A stretch of DNA of 64,000 nt from Crocodylus rhombifer (taxonomy: Eukaryota > Chordata > Crocodylia > Crocodylidae): NCBI GenBank assembly GCA_038503035.1, contig JAVSML010001152.1:625066-689065 (forward strand). The letters run 5' to 3'. Positions 11,701 to 24,824 of the stretch are shown piece by piece. The notes under the pieces are model-generated. The model was given only the letters and a program-made list of their open reading frames with translations, made no database searches and had not been told where the DNA came from. The position numbers were made by a program, and so were the translations under genes. Position 1 is the first letter of the stretch. Each line of letters begins with the position of its first letter.

Positions 11701-14700
11701 GCACTAGACAATGAGCTGGCCACCTGCCCATATGCTTCTTTCTTTTTAAAACTGCTACCCCCCTCAAGATCCTCCATCCCTCCTAATACATTATGAAAAC
11801 TGAGGTTAGACTTGTGGCCTCAACATGGTTGAAAGCGTGTGAGGAAAGTCAGCAGAGAGATCTAATCAAAGCTTATTCCTTATCCCTTCAATTTTATTCT
11901 TATGTAAAACCAGGTAGACAGTATTTTTATGGAATTCCATGGAGTAAAAAGTAAGGCAGAAGCCTGTTTCCTCTGTTCTGAAATAACATAAAGTACTATG
12001 ATAATAACTGCTACCGGCAGTTGAATGAAAAGCTTGCAATTACAGCACAAGGAGACCCTGACTGTGCAGAATAAAACTGTGATAATTACATCTGTCATAT
12101 TTGTACTTAGTCCTCATTAAATTTCAGGGAAATCATCCAGTAGTAAATAATGTGCAATCTTTGCTTTTAAATCAGAGGTCATGAAAGTAAATGGAATTCT
12201 GGTTTTCCTCATAGGGTGTCTGAAAGAAAAAAAACCCATCAATTACATTTAAAAACTCAGCTTGCTTATTATTGAAGACACCAGACTGAGGAATGTCATT
12301 AACGTGACAGTTTGCTCAAACACAGCATACAAATGTTATCACTAAGAATAGACTGAAATTCATAATGGCATTCACAACTAGATTTACTTCTTTCACTCCA
12401 TTATGGGCTTTAAAAGAAGCATTTTAAATTGTTTTAAATTTTAATTCAAGAATATATGGGAACTAATCTACCTTTTTATAATTTTAATACAGAAATGAAA
12501 ATGATGACTAAGTATAAGTGTATTTGGATATGCTTTCAGTAAAAGAAAACACATTTAACATATAAATTGAGGCTATTTACAGTCCCCATGTGTGTATATA
12601 AATATACAGAAGTAGACTCTATTGGTGTTGGATCAGATTACAGAACTGCATTCTAAATTGCCCCATTATAGACTTATTCTTAAGGCACTGGTCAGTCCCT
12701 GGCCACCTTCCTGTAGCATGGTAACGATCAAAACTGTAGCATTGATTTACAAATCTTGCATACAGTGTTCATGGTCCTAATCACACAATGGTGCAAATTA
12801 GTAGCAACTCATTTGGAATCAAAGGATTTAAATCGATATAAATACGGTGCAAGTTCATTACCTCCCTCCCTGTCTCTTTGTATAGTAATGATCTTGGGTA
12901 GGAGCCAGATACGCCAGTGTCCCATTTACATAAGGATTTCAAAATGGTCAATGACAAAATATGACGTTTTTGCCTTTTAGTTTGAATTTTATGGGTAATC
13001 GTTAACAGGAATCTGTAAGTGACCCTCTTAAATCCAAATACAATATAGTTGGCTGTTTACAACTCAAATGCATTGATTTTGCTCTATTTCATCAATGATA
13101 GCTTTGAAGTCATGCAGCAACACAGTCTGTATCTACAGAAAACCCAACAAAAGAATGATTTCTTCAGTGAGACTCTAAGAAGGAAGGAGCTAGATGGTGC
13201 CACATTAAGAAAAATGTAAAGTACAATTAAAGCAGTAGTTTTAGTTCTTTAGGAGAGTAAAGATAAAAACACAATTATTTAGTGTTATAGACTGAAATTC
13301 GGATGAATTAGGTTTGAGCCCTATTAATCATAATTATATGTATTTTGTGCTGTTCTCCAATTTGGGACGTTGTAAATCTTCTTTCATTAAGGGCATGCCC
13401 TAGAAGAACACAACACACGGTACTAACTTGCATTTATGGCTTATTTGATTCAGTCCCCTGCAGGACTCCTTTCCTAAAAATAAGGTTGAATGGGGCAGAT
13501 GTTTCCTGTGGCTTCTTTTTTGCTCCAACTTTTCCTTTTTTGCTTCTGGCAGTGATAGATACCTAGATTACTGCTATTAATTGCACCTTGGTTTGTGGTG
13601 GTCCTTGATCCTTTTTCTCCCATCGTGTTAAAACAGATTGCTATATTATCACACACCCTGGCCATAGCTGCAGTGCCGTGGAAAATGAGAATTCCATTAT
13701 AGTGGAACACTTGGAATAATTGCACCACTTTTTCTTCTAAAAATGGTTGATCCATTTACTGCTGTAAAGAACATGAACTCTGACCTGTGGCAAGAGCAGA
13801 GAGAAATCTTATTCTTACTGAACGATAATATATATGTAGCATGATTTCTGAAGATTGTTCTTGTACAAGCTTTTAGCAAACCAGACCTTGTTGATTTTTG
13901 GTTTCATAAACTGATAGTTTGGGGTCTGAGGTTCTCAAAACTGTTCCACATCCCTTATTTCTTTGTCTCATTTTGGTGAGGTGAGGCGTTAATGAATCCT
14001 GGAGAGAAGAGGTCCACAAGAGGTTACAAAATGTTTTGATTTGCTCAGTGATCAGTCAGGTTTAAAATCCATTACTGATTTTATATATTTACTCAAATGT
14101 TTATTAACTACAATAAAATAGGCCCCATTCAGTGCTGTGGGTAACCTTCATGATCCTTTTACAAATACATTAATACATAAACAAACTGATCCATTACAAT
14201 TACTGCAGATTACATCAAATCCAATTTGATCAAAGTCATAACTTTTCAAGATTGTTCCAAATCGCGTAGCTTTTGAAGCTGAGACTAAAAGCAGGCATCG
14301 TGTTCAGTAAGTTTAGTCTTTGCTCTTTTTTTGTGAAGTTAAAAATCATTTAATGGGGCTTTCTGCCATCTTCTATTTGCTCTGAGCAAATGCTGTTTCT
14401 GCTTATAATTGTTTTCTGTACAACAGAATGTGCTTGGAATCTAATAATTGTAATGTCTTTTGAGTTATTGTTAAGCTGATGACATATTTTACCACTCTGC
14501 TTATTATTATGTTTTTCACGTTTCAAGCAGCACCAAGCATTTATCAGAAAGATGGAGTGCTTAGAAGTATTTCTTCTATGACAGTACCTTATTTATTCCA
14601 TGTATCTATGGTTTCTGGTGTGTACGCACAAGTGATTGGTTTAAAAAAAAAAAATCCCAAACAACTTATTATCTTTTTACCTTTTCTCTCTGGCTAAATT

Positions 14701-15772
14701 TTCAAATTCACAAATCCACAGCTACATATATAACTAAACAGTATGGCTTTCAAAAGTTTAAGTATACAACAGGTTCTTCTGAGGACAGAGACTCTCTAGT
14801 TTTGTATGGCTTTTGGAAACCAATAAAATGCCAGTTCAGCAAGGCACTTAACTTAAGCTTATAGTTGTCCCATTGACTTTAGCAGGATTTTTTTTTAAAA
14901 CAGTCTTCTTAAATTTAATAGAACAAGAGAAAAATTTGAACCCTAATTAAAAAATGTCTAGTTCTGATTGAACACGTTCTTTGCCGAAGTGAGACCTTTT
15001 TCAGATACCTGACTAAATTCTTCTTTTTTGAAAACTTTGGCCCTTTTATATGGTCACTAAATTCTGTTCCTGTTTTTGAAAGCAGTTAATTTTTCTGGTT
15101 TAAAAACACCTGCAGAGCTAAATTTTTTACCTCCAAAGGTGCTTTTGGCAAAAGGCAGAAGATATAAGGCTATAATTATATTTTGACCAGTTGCTTACCA
15201 TGAACAGTTTGCTGAAAAGACCAACTTTTCAGCAAATCATTTGCTTACACAAGAATATATAATGTGGAATTATAATGACTTTCATTTTGTCCAAGATGTC
15301 TCATAATAGTATATGATATTTAAAAAGGAGGCTTTTATGCAAAACAAATTCAATGACATAATTCTGCCTGCTTTGGGTTTTCATGGTGAATTTTAACAGT
15401 AGGTCCAGTTTTAATAATACATGAGAAATTAGAAGATAAAGTTTTTTTTCTACTTTTTTGCAACAACCATCATGTTGTTTTATTAGAATAACTTACATCT
15501 GTTCTTTTATGCTCCTTCCTTTTTTATAGTGTGCATAATTATGAGGTGCATTCTTTTATGCTGACATCAACCATCACTGAAAATTTTGATAGGCTATGAA
15601 TAAATTCAGTAGATGCCTATTAACACAAATATGACTTACTTTCATTCGTATTCAGAATTTAACTTCACATACAGTACAGAAGCATATGCTAGGATGAAGC
15701 CAAGTCTTTGAGTTACACGTATACAAGTTAACTCTTACCAACTACATTTCAAGTTTCTCTCTCTCTCTCTTT

Positions 15773-15821
<49 letters not shown>

Positions 15822-16592
15822 CTTCTTTCCCTTCATGTTCAAAATTTTGTCTTGCCCTATTAAGGATTAGCTTTTTAAAAAAATCACATCAGCAAATCTT
15901 CTATTTCAAAGGAGAATGAGTCCTAAGACGTAGGACCAAGAAAACCACCCATCAGTTTGAAAACATTCATTGTAACACACTAATCCTATTTACTCTTGAT
16001 GGCTTTGTTTCTTAGACTCTTTTTTTTCTGCTCAGTCAGTCCTTGAATTAAATGTTATAATTAAGGTCTTTAAGCAGAACTTCCTCTATTGAGGCTAAAC
16101 ACATGCATTTAGACAAATCAACTAACCAGCAAAAGCCAGTAACTGAATTTGTTCTCCATTTTTGCTCGTCTTAGTTACATGTGCCCTTGACTAACATGGT
16201 GGAAATGGAGCAGATATTTAGATAAGCCCAGCATTCTTTTAATACAGTGTAGACAAATGTTTTAAATGGCTTCTGGGTTGCTATGAGACCAAGAGCATGG
16301 ATTCAAGTAAATGCTTTGTCAATCATCTCTCTTAAATGCTCTTTCACTACATGGTTAGGACATCGGACATTGATCATCATTCATGATTATATTGATCTGG
16401 TAACCTCACTCTGCTGTGGCAAGGAGCTTCTTTGACCCAGTGAATGGAAATAAAATGTTTTGCCCACCTCTGAGGATGTGAAGACATATCAATTCATGGC
16501 TGTTACCAAGAAACACATCATTTTCCTAACCTGTCTAGGGCTTTTGTTTTGCTTTTAATAAATCTGATCTGCGCTCTCCTTCTTCACTCCAG
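8707..16592 (+). other. PTPRN2 intron 2 (7.9 kb, phase 0)
   Basis: GTAAGT donor, cttcactccag acceptor. Apart from a (CT)n(CA)n tract at 15755-15819 I see no clear mobile element. Around 10100-10330 the wording resembles degraded reptilian SINE or MITE sequence, without recognisable ends. Open frames such as 10572-10958 (128 codons) have no identifiable domain and look like chance. Confidence 0.85.
15755..15819. repeat. (CT)n-(CA)n compound microsatellite
   Basis: A (TC) tract followed by about 22 uninterrupted CA units. It lies 770 bp upstream of exon C. Long pure CA tracts are usually polymorphic. Confidence 0.95.
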
Positions 16593-16670
16593 ATGGACCA
16601 TGACCCCAGGAACCCAGCATATATTGCTGCTCAGGGCCCTCTTCCTGCTACTGTTGCTGACTTCTGGCAG
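16593..16670 (+). CDS. PTPRN2: PTPRN2 exon [27 protein letters not shown] segment
   Basis: 78 nt = 26 codons, phase 0 at both ends, with a tcttcactccag acceptor and a CAG|GTAAGT donor. It contains the AYIA(T)QGPL motif and the DFWQ motif of classical PTPs. The residue before QGPL is Ala here, where mammalian PTPRN and PTPRN2 have Thr. Because it is a symmetric exon, skipping it would keep the frame but remove a core helix of the domain. Confidence 0.97.
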
Positions 16671-17989
16671 GTAAGTTATACCTGTTTTGAAAGTTCTTGT
16701 ATGAACCTGAACTAAGGTATGAGTCTGACACCTTTCTGACCTTTCAGTAGTATATAGAGTGTAAAATCCATTATGTTTTAGGCAGAGCTTGTAATGGATT
16801 GGCAGGATATCCTGAGTTTGCACATACCTTTCAAAACCATCATGTTGTTTTTGAAGTTGTGTGAATATAAGAATTATGCTAAAGATTTGTTCTTGTCTTG
16901 AAATTATATGGGGAATTGAAAGCTAAAAATATTCATACTGGAGCAATTTAGACTTTGTCTAATTTTAAGGTCTTGCAAGTAAGACTCTTCATTTTCAGAG
17001 GTCCTGACATCCCCCAAAAGCTAGTAATGCATAAGCCTACATTCTACAGAGACTTACATATCCTTAAGTTTGTGCTGTGGGGGGTGCCCAGGAAGTCTGC
17101 TCCTAAGACCCCAATTCAGGGAATTTTAAGTATTGTTTCTAAGTAAGGATTTTTTCTTGTACTAGGGCCACAGTGCATAAAACTTAAGTGTTTACATAAG
17201 TCCTGGCAGGATTGTCCTAGGCCTGCATTGTAGTTACCCTGACATAAACATAGACCTATTTTGCATGCGCCGCATCAGGTAGGTGCATGCAAATTCCTGA
17301 CTTGGGCGTACACTTAGCTGGGTACGTGCCCATCTAATGATGTGTGCATTTAAATCAGTTGTACTCCAGTACATAGCACCATAGTGTGTGTGTGCATGTG
17401 TGTGTGTATAGTGGGGGGTGAATTTATCTACAAGCACAAACGTCTGCCTGAAACATACTGAAACTCAAGCTGCTAGTAATTAGACAGCATTATAAATCAT
17501 CAGGGCTTATCATCAGAAGCAGACAATGTTTTTATTTGCTACACTGTTATTTTGCATTACAAACAGAGAATTTTTAGCGGAAGATAGAGGATCTATGAAT
17601 ACAAATTTCAAAAGTGTCCATGTAATTGAGGAGTCTAAATCTGAATGAAAATCATCTCAGCCCTGATCCCAATTGTCCTTGTAGGCACCTAACCAGGACC
17701 TTGGTTGACCCCATTCCAGCAGCTGCAAAACCACCCAGGCATTTCCATTTTGGCCTTGAAATATTCCCTGAGCACCTCCTGCACATGCTCAGAAGCAATA
17801 CAGATCAGCTACCTAAGTACCTAGCTCCTGCTAAACTCTGTTGCAATCCCAGTTAGTTTGGGAGGAAAGTACAAAGGAGTCCTCGATTCTTAAGGTTGAG
17901 ATGGAGCCCCCCTAAAAACTGCTGGGCACTGAGAACTTGCATGCATGTCGCTCATCACAAAAGGCATGGTGCGGGCCTGCTGCCCTCCG

Positions 17990-18510
17990 CTGGCCCAATA
18001 GCTTGTGGGTTAGAGCACCTGACCAGGGAGCAAGTGACCAGGTTCTAAGCTGTCCCCACTCAGGGGACTCAAACCTGTACTTCCCAGGAAAGTGCTAGGC
18101 TGGGAGGGATCACCACACACTCTTCCTGTTGAGTTCAGGCTACTGAGAGCCAAGAGTGCAAGATTCACGAAGACAGAGGAACAGGCAAGTGGATGTGCGA
18201 ATCTGTAGCCTAGTGGGTAGAGTGGGGAACTCCCAGTCCCAGTTTGCAGGATTGCTTATGCCTTTTGCATTAGCTAGATATTGGATAAAACAGTGGTCTC
18301 CAAAGTGGGGTGCGTGAGATGATCCATTGGGGTGCGGGAAGAAAATATTAGAATTTCTATTTGTATAAATATACATATATTGGGGAGGGTGTGCTCAAAA
18401 TTTTTTTACTTATAGGGGTGTGCGATCAAAAAAGTTTGGAGACCACTGGGATAAAACACAGAAATAACCTGGTAACAGAGCTGGGGAACCCAGGCATTTC
18501 CTGTAGATTA
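17990..18510 (+). repeat. tRNA-derived SINE-like sequence, two tRNA-like heads
   Basis: Segments near 17999 (tagcttgtgggttagagcac...ccaggttcta) and 18209 (tagcctagtgggtagagtgg) resemble a tRNA A-box and a degraded B-box. They are followed by GC-richer, non-tRNA text. The second unit seems to resume at about 18470 after the hAT MITE. A functional tRNA is unlikely because no cloverleaf closes. Family not identified. Confidence 0.45.
18291..18448. mobile_element. hAT-type MITE with perfect 8-bp target duplication
   Basis: 158 bp. The terminal inverted repeats CAGTGGTCTCCAAA are perfect over 14 bp. They are flanked by an identical 8-bp duplication, ggataaaa, at 18283-18290 and 18449-18456. An 8-bp duplication and a CAGNGG end are hallmarks of the hAT superfamily. 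There is no transposase, so it is non-autonomous. The intact duplication suggests a fairly recent insertion compared with the other elements here. Confidence 0.95.
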
Positions 18511-18955
18511 GTTGTAGCGTCTCCCTCCTAGCAAGTAGCTCAGTCCATTCCTTGCAGAGGCATCCTAGGAGCCCAGTCCTGTTGATCTGGATCACCCCCC
18601 TGGATCCGGGTGCCTCTACGGAGGCACACACAATGTCAGTTTGGACCTGGTTCTTAATCTCTCTCTTTCTTTCACCTTGTATCCCAGGAGTATTTTCTAG
18701 TCAGGTTTATCATCGCTGCAGAGATTTTATATTTTTTCCACATTTATATTTTCTGCTATGTTTTGTTGGCAAATAGAAACTAGATCAAAATTTTAGGACA
18801 TTTTTTTTTTTCTGATTCCTCATGCCTGGATTTTTAGATGCTCAGTTTGAAATGCACTTGGCTGGATTCTCAGAAATGTGTAGCAAATGCATCTGGTTGA
18901 GGCCATTGGAAACTGCTGGTTTGGGGCCTAAATTTTCAAGTGATGGACTATGGAG

Positions 18956-19493
18956 CAATGATTCTCAACCAGGGTGCTGTGGCACTCTGCAGTGCTGTGA
19001 TAGCCTTTGAAGGGTGCTGCTGGGAAAGAGGGGATAAGTGAGAAAAATATAGGCTGCAGTGAGGAGATAAGATCAGGCTCTTCCCTTCCAGCCTCTCCTT
19101 CTCCACTTTACCTACTGTATTTCCTACTAACTGGGTGCGTCTATACATGCCCCTATGGTACCGTTGTTACTGCGTCATCACTAAATCACAGCGCGGTAAT
19201 AGTGCGCTGTGCCAGCGGCACTTTGGTTATTTTTAGCTGCTACTTCACCACAGCGACACACTATAGCAAGGGAGCGCATCACTATGGTGATGTAACTGCT
19301 CACAGCTTGTGCCCACTGATGCTACACTGTCGTAGTGTCTGGTGTAGACGCCCTCTGTTCCTCCTCCTTCCTGGCTTCTCCACCTCAACCAAGTGAGCAC
19401 TACAATAAATGCATTTTTTTTTCAATGGGTGCTACTCAATTCACAAAAGTTTTGGAGGGGTCCCTCGAATCTAATAAGGTTGAGAACTGCTAC
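18956..19493. mobile_element. Old hAT-like element (CAATGATTCTCAACC ends) with nested MITE
   Basis: The left end caatgattctcaacc and the right end ggttgagaactg match the widespread hAT end CAGTGGTTCTCAACC. The left interior (gggtgctgtggcactctgcagtg) and the right interior (gggtccctcgaatc) are typical non-coding hAT ends. The target duplication is no longer recognisable. A 221-bp MITE at 19133-19353 sits inside. Confidence 0.65.
19133..19353. mobile_element. MITE with GGGTGCGTCTATAC / GTGTAGACGCCC ends
   Basis: 221 bp with inverted ends gggtgcgtctatac and gtgtagacgccc. The interior is rich in CpG and in short palindromes (for example cacagcgcggtaatagtgcgctgtg). It is nested in the hAT element at 18956-19493. 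The ends match the MITE group at 3713, 24825, 40486 and 52763. Confidence 0.75.
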
Positions 19494-19750
19494 TTTGGTG
19501 TGATCTTTTTAGGAGTAACAGCACTGAAGCAATTTGCAATCTGCAGTTTCTGACAGTCACAGCCCTTTAAGGACATCCAACTTGACATATCTTAATCAAG
19601 AGTTTCTCGTATAAAAATATTAGACCTTTTTTTTCTTAAATTGAACATTCAAAATCAGAAGACTCATTTGGCCTTATTAAAGGAGAAGGGTCTTTACAGA
19701 ACTTTGACGTGTTTTTACAAAGAAAAATGATGGTCCAATCCCAAAAAGAT

Positions 19751-20012
19751 TAGGCATACCTACACTACATTTATTGGTAATGATGTCAGGTAAGGCACAG
19801 TGGCACGGATAGCAGCATGTTGCTGTCGAACAGAATACAAGCCGTCAAATGACCCTGGCTCTGTACTCCGGGTGCTTGTTTGTTCTGAAGCCCGTGCCAT
19901 CGCATCTTCACCTCTGCTAAGTGTTACCAGCATTAGCTACATCAATGTTAGCACAAGTAGGCACACCTATATGTGCTTAACTCGCACCTTCGTTTTGTCG
20001 TGTAGGCATAAC
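19751..20012. mobile_element. MITE with TAGGCATACCTACAC-like inverted ends
   Basis: The left end taggcatacctacac and the right end gtgtaggcataacc form imperfect inverted repeats, about 262 bp apart. The interior has CpG-containing foldback text (agtgttaccagcattagc...). It is probably related to the GGG(T/C)(G/A)CRTCTAYAC group but with different end sequence. Confidence 0.55.
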
Positions 20013-21063
20013 CTTTTTCAGATATCAGTAGCGACTAAAAACCATGTTCAGACCTAAGTGCTGTGTCCATGGTCTGGTGCACCAATACAAACTCCAAAAC
20101 CCACCTCTGAGCCTGTGATGGAGAGAATTTTTGGAAAAGTGAGTCACCGGCCATTCTGTACACGTCCTCTCTCCCTCCCTGCCCAGCACTTGTTCTCATT
20201 CTTTTTTTCCCAACCACTGTTCTCTTTCATCAAGTCCATAGACCCAGCTCTGTTGCCATGTATTTTTTTTTTTTTTTTTTAGGAGTTACTAGGGGCTTGC
20301 ACTAATTAATTAAAACAAAAGATCCCTAGAGTCATTAAGGTAGGGGGATTCTGTCAGACTGCAAAGAAGGACTTCCCTAATTTCCCTGTGTTTTTTGAGT
20401 GATGAGATCCTTAGACCTGGTGGCTCTGAGCTCTATTTAATACCCTTAGTGGAATGGCCACCCAAGGAGATACAACTTTCATGTGCTTCTCTAGGGTAGA
20501 GGAGACCTATTCCCCATATCGGGCTGTTTGTTTTGTGGAATGATAGGAATGTTTGTGCACCCTCTATCATTGTTTTGAGCTAAATAACCATTGTGTGGCA
20601 ATTGTTTGGGGGGGGATAATGTTAGGTTTGCTGAATAGGGCCAAAATCTTTTTTTATATCATCTTTTTGAAGAGGTTCCTAAAAGTAATTTTGGCCAGAG
20701 TGAACTTTCCATGATTCCACAAAGCAAATGCATTAAAATCCTGACTTTTAAAAATGTGTGTATGTAGTTATCAAGTATTTATATATGTAGGTAGTCCATT
20801 GGACTTCTAACTAGCCCTTTGCAAATGCAAAATTCTCAATTTTTCATATTCACTTGCAAAAATCAGAAGTGAAATGATGCGCGCACATATGCATTTGTTA
20901 AATTAGATGCTTAAGGAATGGAGTTTGTGTATGAAATATTGGTCTTAATACAAGCAGGACAAGTTGGAGTCAATCACAATAAGATATAGTGGGGGCTAAA
21001 TTCAAATACTCAGCCTCTTCAATTAGAGCAGTTAGCCAATTTGGGGAGCCCTGTTCCACTTAG

Positions 21064-21544
21064 GAGGAGAAATCAATGAAGCAGTGAGATACAAAGTCCT
21101 GTTTTCCCGAACACAAGAGGAATCAAAAAAGAGGAGATGGGCTTCAGTTTTCTTTCTTTTCTCGTTGCTCACAGTTCCAGGCCTCTTCCAGGTAACTCTT
21201 TACCCCCAAAAATCTTACTCTCTCAACCTTTTTTCCCTTCAGGTTTAAGGTAAAAGGGCTTTTCTTGCTCAGGCTTCTTTTCTTTCTTCTGTGTCCCTCC
21301 TGTGTGTTTTTGCTGCTTCTCTAACATACATCTCCTTCAGGTAGCATCCTAGTTCCTGTGTTTGCTACCTCAGCCTGCAGAGCAAGTCTTTGAAGTCTCA
21401 CGACTCTCTTCCTAACCAAGCTTGGCTGTTTGGGGTCCCAGTTCCTTTTTCTTTTTTTCTTCTTTTTTTTTTTTGCCATCTGGTCCCATAAAGGAGTTTG
21501 TGTCCATGCTTGTCTTGAATGAAGGATGTCAGTTAAGACCCCCT
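21064..21544 (+). repeat. Direct repeat, copy A (partner at 22756)
   Basis: It is colinear with 22756-23212. Shared blocks in order include gagaaatc..atgaagc, atacaaa.tcctgtttccc, ctctgtgt...gctgcttct, tctg.tcccataaag and cttgaatgaag.atg.cag. It is pyrimidine-rich and non-coding, with the same orientation as its partner 1.2 kb downstream. Either two independent insertions or long terminal repeats of a deleted retroelement could explain the pair. Confidence 0.7.
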
Positions 21545-22755
21545 TGAAGTTCTCCCTACTCATGCCTTTCTCGCTTCTGTAAGTACCCTAATGGGGTCCA
21601 AAATGGTTGCTCAGGCTCATTTCAACAAAAAGAAAAGAAAGTCACCAAAATGACAATTTGACAAGGTCAGCTATTTAGTTTGAGTTTGGTTTGTTCTCCC
21701 CATTCAGGCCATTTTCACTTTCCCCACTCAAACTGGTTTCACTGAGAGCAAGACAAGTTAAAAGAAATAGGCCAAAGGTTGCTTAGAGTGCATTTAGAAG
21801 TTGTAGGGCAAAATGGATTTAAATAGGGGATAAAATAGTCATATGAATATTAATTAAAGTAGAACCTATTAGGAATATTTTTTTTTTTTAATTGGCCTTG
21901 TTTAGCAAGTTTTTTATACTAAACCAGGCAATCGAGTAGAGCACCTCAAAATCTTTGCTCTTCAGCCTTAAGCTATCATTCTTACAGATGCCCTTTTAAA
22001 GCAAGGTGCCCTTTTAAAACTTAATTTGAAACCTATGTGAGAAGTCTTTTCCCCTTGCAGGTTGGCCGTCTGTTAGAGGCTTTTTAAGACTTTTTAAGGA
22101 TTGAAAGAAATTAATTTTAAATCCTTTCAAATGTTAACAAGATGTGCTTTCACCTAAAGACATCGCAATTTTATAAATGTTAATCATTTGCTTGATAGGC
22201 TTTATCTGTACTGTTTAGTCATTAACAGCTCATCTGTATTACTTCATTATTAAATTTGCTGTTACTATTGATCTACATTTACGTTTGTGAGTATTTAATT
22301 TTGGTGGAACTGGCTCCTTGAGCCTTTGTTGGTTCCAGGAAAGACTGGGGGTCAGTACTTGACTGACCTGCTTTGCCTTCCTACATCAGGTATGTTGTAC
22401 CCATGCTTCATAATCTGTCTTTGCACTTGTATATGCTGCTCAAATAGAGAGTTCATCTCTCAGCCCCTTCTGGGAAACCTCCAAATGCTGCTTTAATTCC
22501 TTTTTGTAAAGCCTACAGTTGCTTTAGGTTGTTTGTAAAATTTCCTCTCATTTTGTTTTCATTCCTTTTGGCCATTTTGGATTTCTCAGACCCCCTCCGT
22601 TATTAGTGCCGTTTTGGTTCAACGTTAATTCCATCTCGCAATTTTTTTTCCTCCTTGGAAAAGGGGTCCAACTCGTCAGACCGCGAGTCATGTTTCTTTT
22701 TGCTTCTTAAGTGGCCAAGCAAGTTTCTAGGCCTGCAGATTTTTTTTCAATTACA

Positions 22756-23212
22756 GGGAGAAATCGATAATGAAGCCCATGTATTTCTTTAATGCAATCA
22801 TGTTTTATTTACAGTGAATATACAAAATCCTATTTCCCAGGAAATAGTAGAGCCAAATCAATAGGAGGTAATTTTTTTCCTTGCCATTTTGAGCCTATTT
22901 CAGCCAACTTTTTATCCAAAAACTCTCTTTTTTCCCTCTCCTCCCCCTCCCACCCTTCCCCCAGTGTCACATTAGCAGGACTGCTGTGGTTGTGGTGTCT
23001 TTACTTCTCCTCTGTGTCTTTTGTGTTCCAGCTGCTTCTTTCTCACACCTCCAGTGTTTGCTTTATTAGTCTCCAAAGAAACGATTTGTCCCACATGGTT
23101 CATCATGGACCTATGCTTTTTGCATAGCGACAACCCATTGTTTCTACTTTCTGATTCCATAAAGAAGTTTATTTCTGATATTCATCTTGAATGAAGTATG
23201 ACAGCTAGGTCC
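22756..23212 (+). repeat. Direct repeat, copy B (partner at 21064)
   Basis: Diverged copy of 21064-21544, with an extra stretch after atgaagc (about 22776-22810). The 100 bp upstream include an unusual CpG-containing segment (ctcgtcagaccgcgagtc at about 22674-22691) that may belong to the same element. Confidence 0.7.
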
Positions 23213-24824
23213 ATCAGCTTCTGTGAGATTTCACCAGACTTTACTACTTAACAATATTCAAATCTAACTCGACTGGAACGCAATTCAGAAGAACAAAGTA
23301 GGAGAACACTTCAGATCTACAGTCAGTTGTTGCAGCTGGAGTTTCATGTTGGGAGTAATTTTGAAAGCAAAAAATGTTATTTTGTGGTTGAACAGGATAT
23401 ATAATTTCATGAACTGAAGGGAGGTTATTTGACTTATGTAGGCTTCACTTAACTTGTGAAGTATCTTCAGGAGACTTCTGATCGTATTACATAAAAAGTG
23501 CTAGTAGGTACTAGGATATTTAGAGCTTATTCTTGCATAGAGAGAAATAATATTTTAATTGTATCTGCCTTATAAATGTATGCCAGTTCCAAATAGAAGT
23601 TAATTTTCTGTAGGAGGCTTATGTTCCCCTCCTTTTAAGACACTCAGTTCCTCTTGATGATCTTGTTGAAAACTTAAATTCCCAATACTTTGTCCTGTTT
23701 TTGACATTCCATTCACTTGGGTCTTTGTCTCCTCCACCAACTTTTGGCTGAACCAGCCCGACACCACTTCCCTTATTTTTTCCATGAAAGGTTTAGATAG
23801 GGAGGATGTTCCTGTTCCTGGGGTTGAGTGTGCTGCATCTCAGTTCTCCTGAGAGAGAAGACTGCAAATTATATGCATAATTATTAAGCATGTGTATTGT
23901 AACTATTCATATATTTATTATAATGTGCATTATATAATAACATAAAATACTATTTTATACATACTTCACATATGTGAAGGCAGGGTGTGCTGGAGATCAG
24001 GCACCCGTGGTAGCCCCCAAGGGTGTGGTGTAGACATATGTAAGAAAAAACGTGGCAAAGCAGGAAACAGCCTTTCTCTCCCCCAAGATCATATTTCCAT
24101 TCAAACATAGAGGTTAATTGAATTGGGGCCTGGTATATATGGTTCAGTACCAACATGGAAATGACAATTTTCACTTGACATAATTTACAGTCTAAAAAAA
24201 GACTAGACATAATAGGCTGGTGAGACGAGCAAGTTGTGGTGGAAAGCAGGAACAGCTCTTTGGGGTCACTGGAATGCCAAAGCAGGTAGATTCTGATTGA
24301 TTTTCTTATGCCAGGAGCTAATTGAATATGATCAGAATTAGTTAAAATATTAAATATTGCTTTCCTCCAAATCTGCAAAAACTACCTTAGGACTTGGATT
24401 ATTGAATTGGGAAGCTGGTGAAATCCAATAACTTCAGAATATACTGCTTTAGTTTATATGCATTTTGTGCTTTGTTGTGGAAGCACTTACTCTTCAATCT
24501 TTGACTTGGTTTTGGAATTTAGAAAAGGAAACAATAATATTGTTAGCTAATGGCTTCCTCTGTAGCATGAGTTGGCAGTCTCCACATGTAGTTTCCAGTG
24601 GGCACGTATAACTGTACACTTGAGTAAACCGGGTGACAGTGGCACATGGTACAGTGTCAGTATCTGTGCTACCAGCAGTACAGCTGCTGCTACATCATTT
24701 TCCCACATACCATATGGCCCCAAATAAGACATGCACCTTTTTTGTGGAAAGCAGAATGTAGAAAAGGGGATTTTTTAAGAATTGTGGCAGACTGTGGCAC
24801 ATAGAGTACGCCTTCTGGAAACAG

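Noticed and set aside
15755..15819. CRISPR-like regular repetition
   Set aside because: A simple dinucleotide microsatellite with no spacers, in a vertebrate intron.
17999..18260. Possible tRNA genes
   Set aside because: A-box-like words are present but no closing acceptor stem or intact B-box was found; better explained as tRNA-derived SINE sequence.
23950..24378. 142-codon minus-strand ORF in intron 3
   Set aside because: No recognisable motif; hydrophobic/Cys/His-rich translation typical of chance frames in AT-rich DNA.
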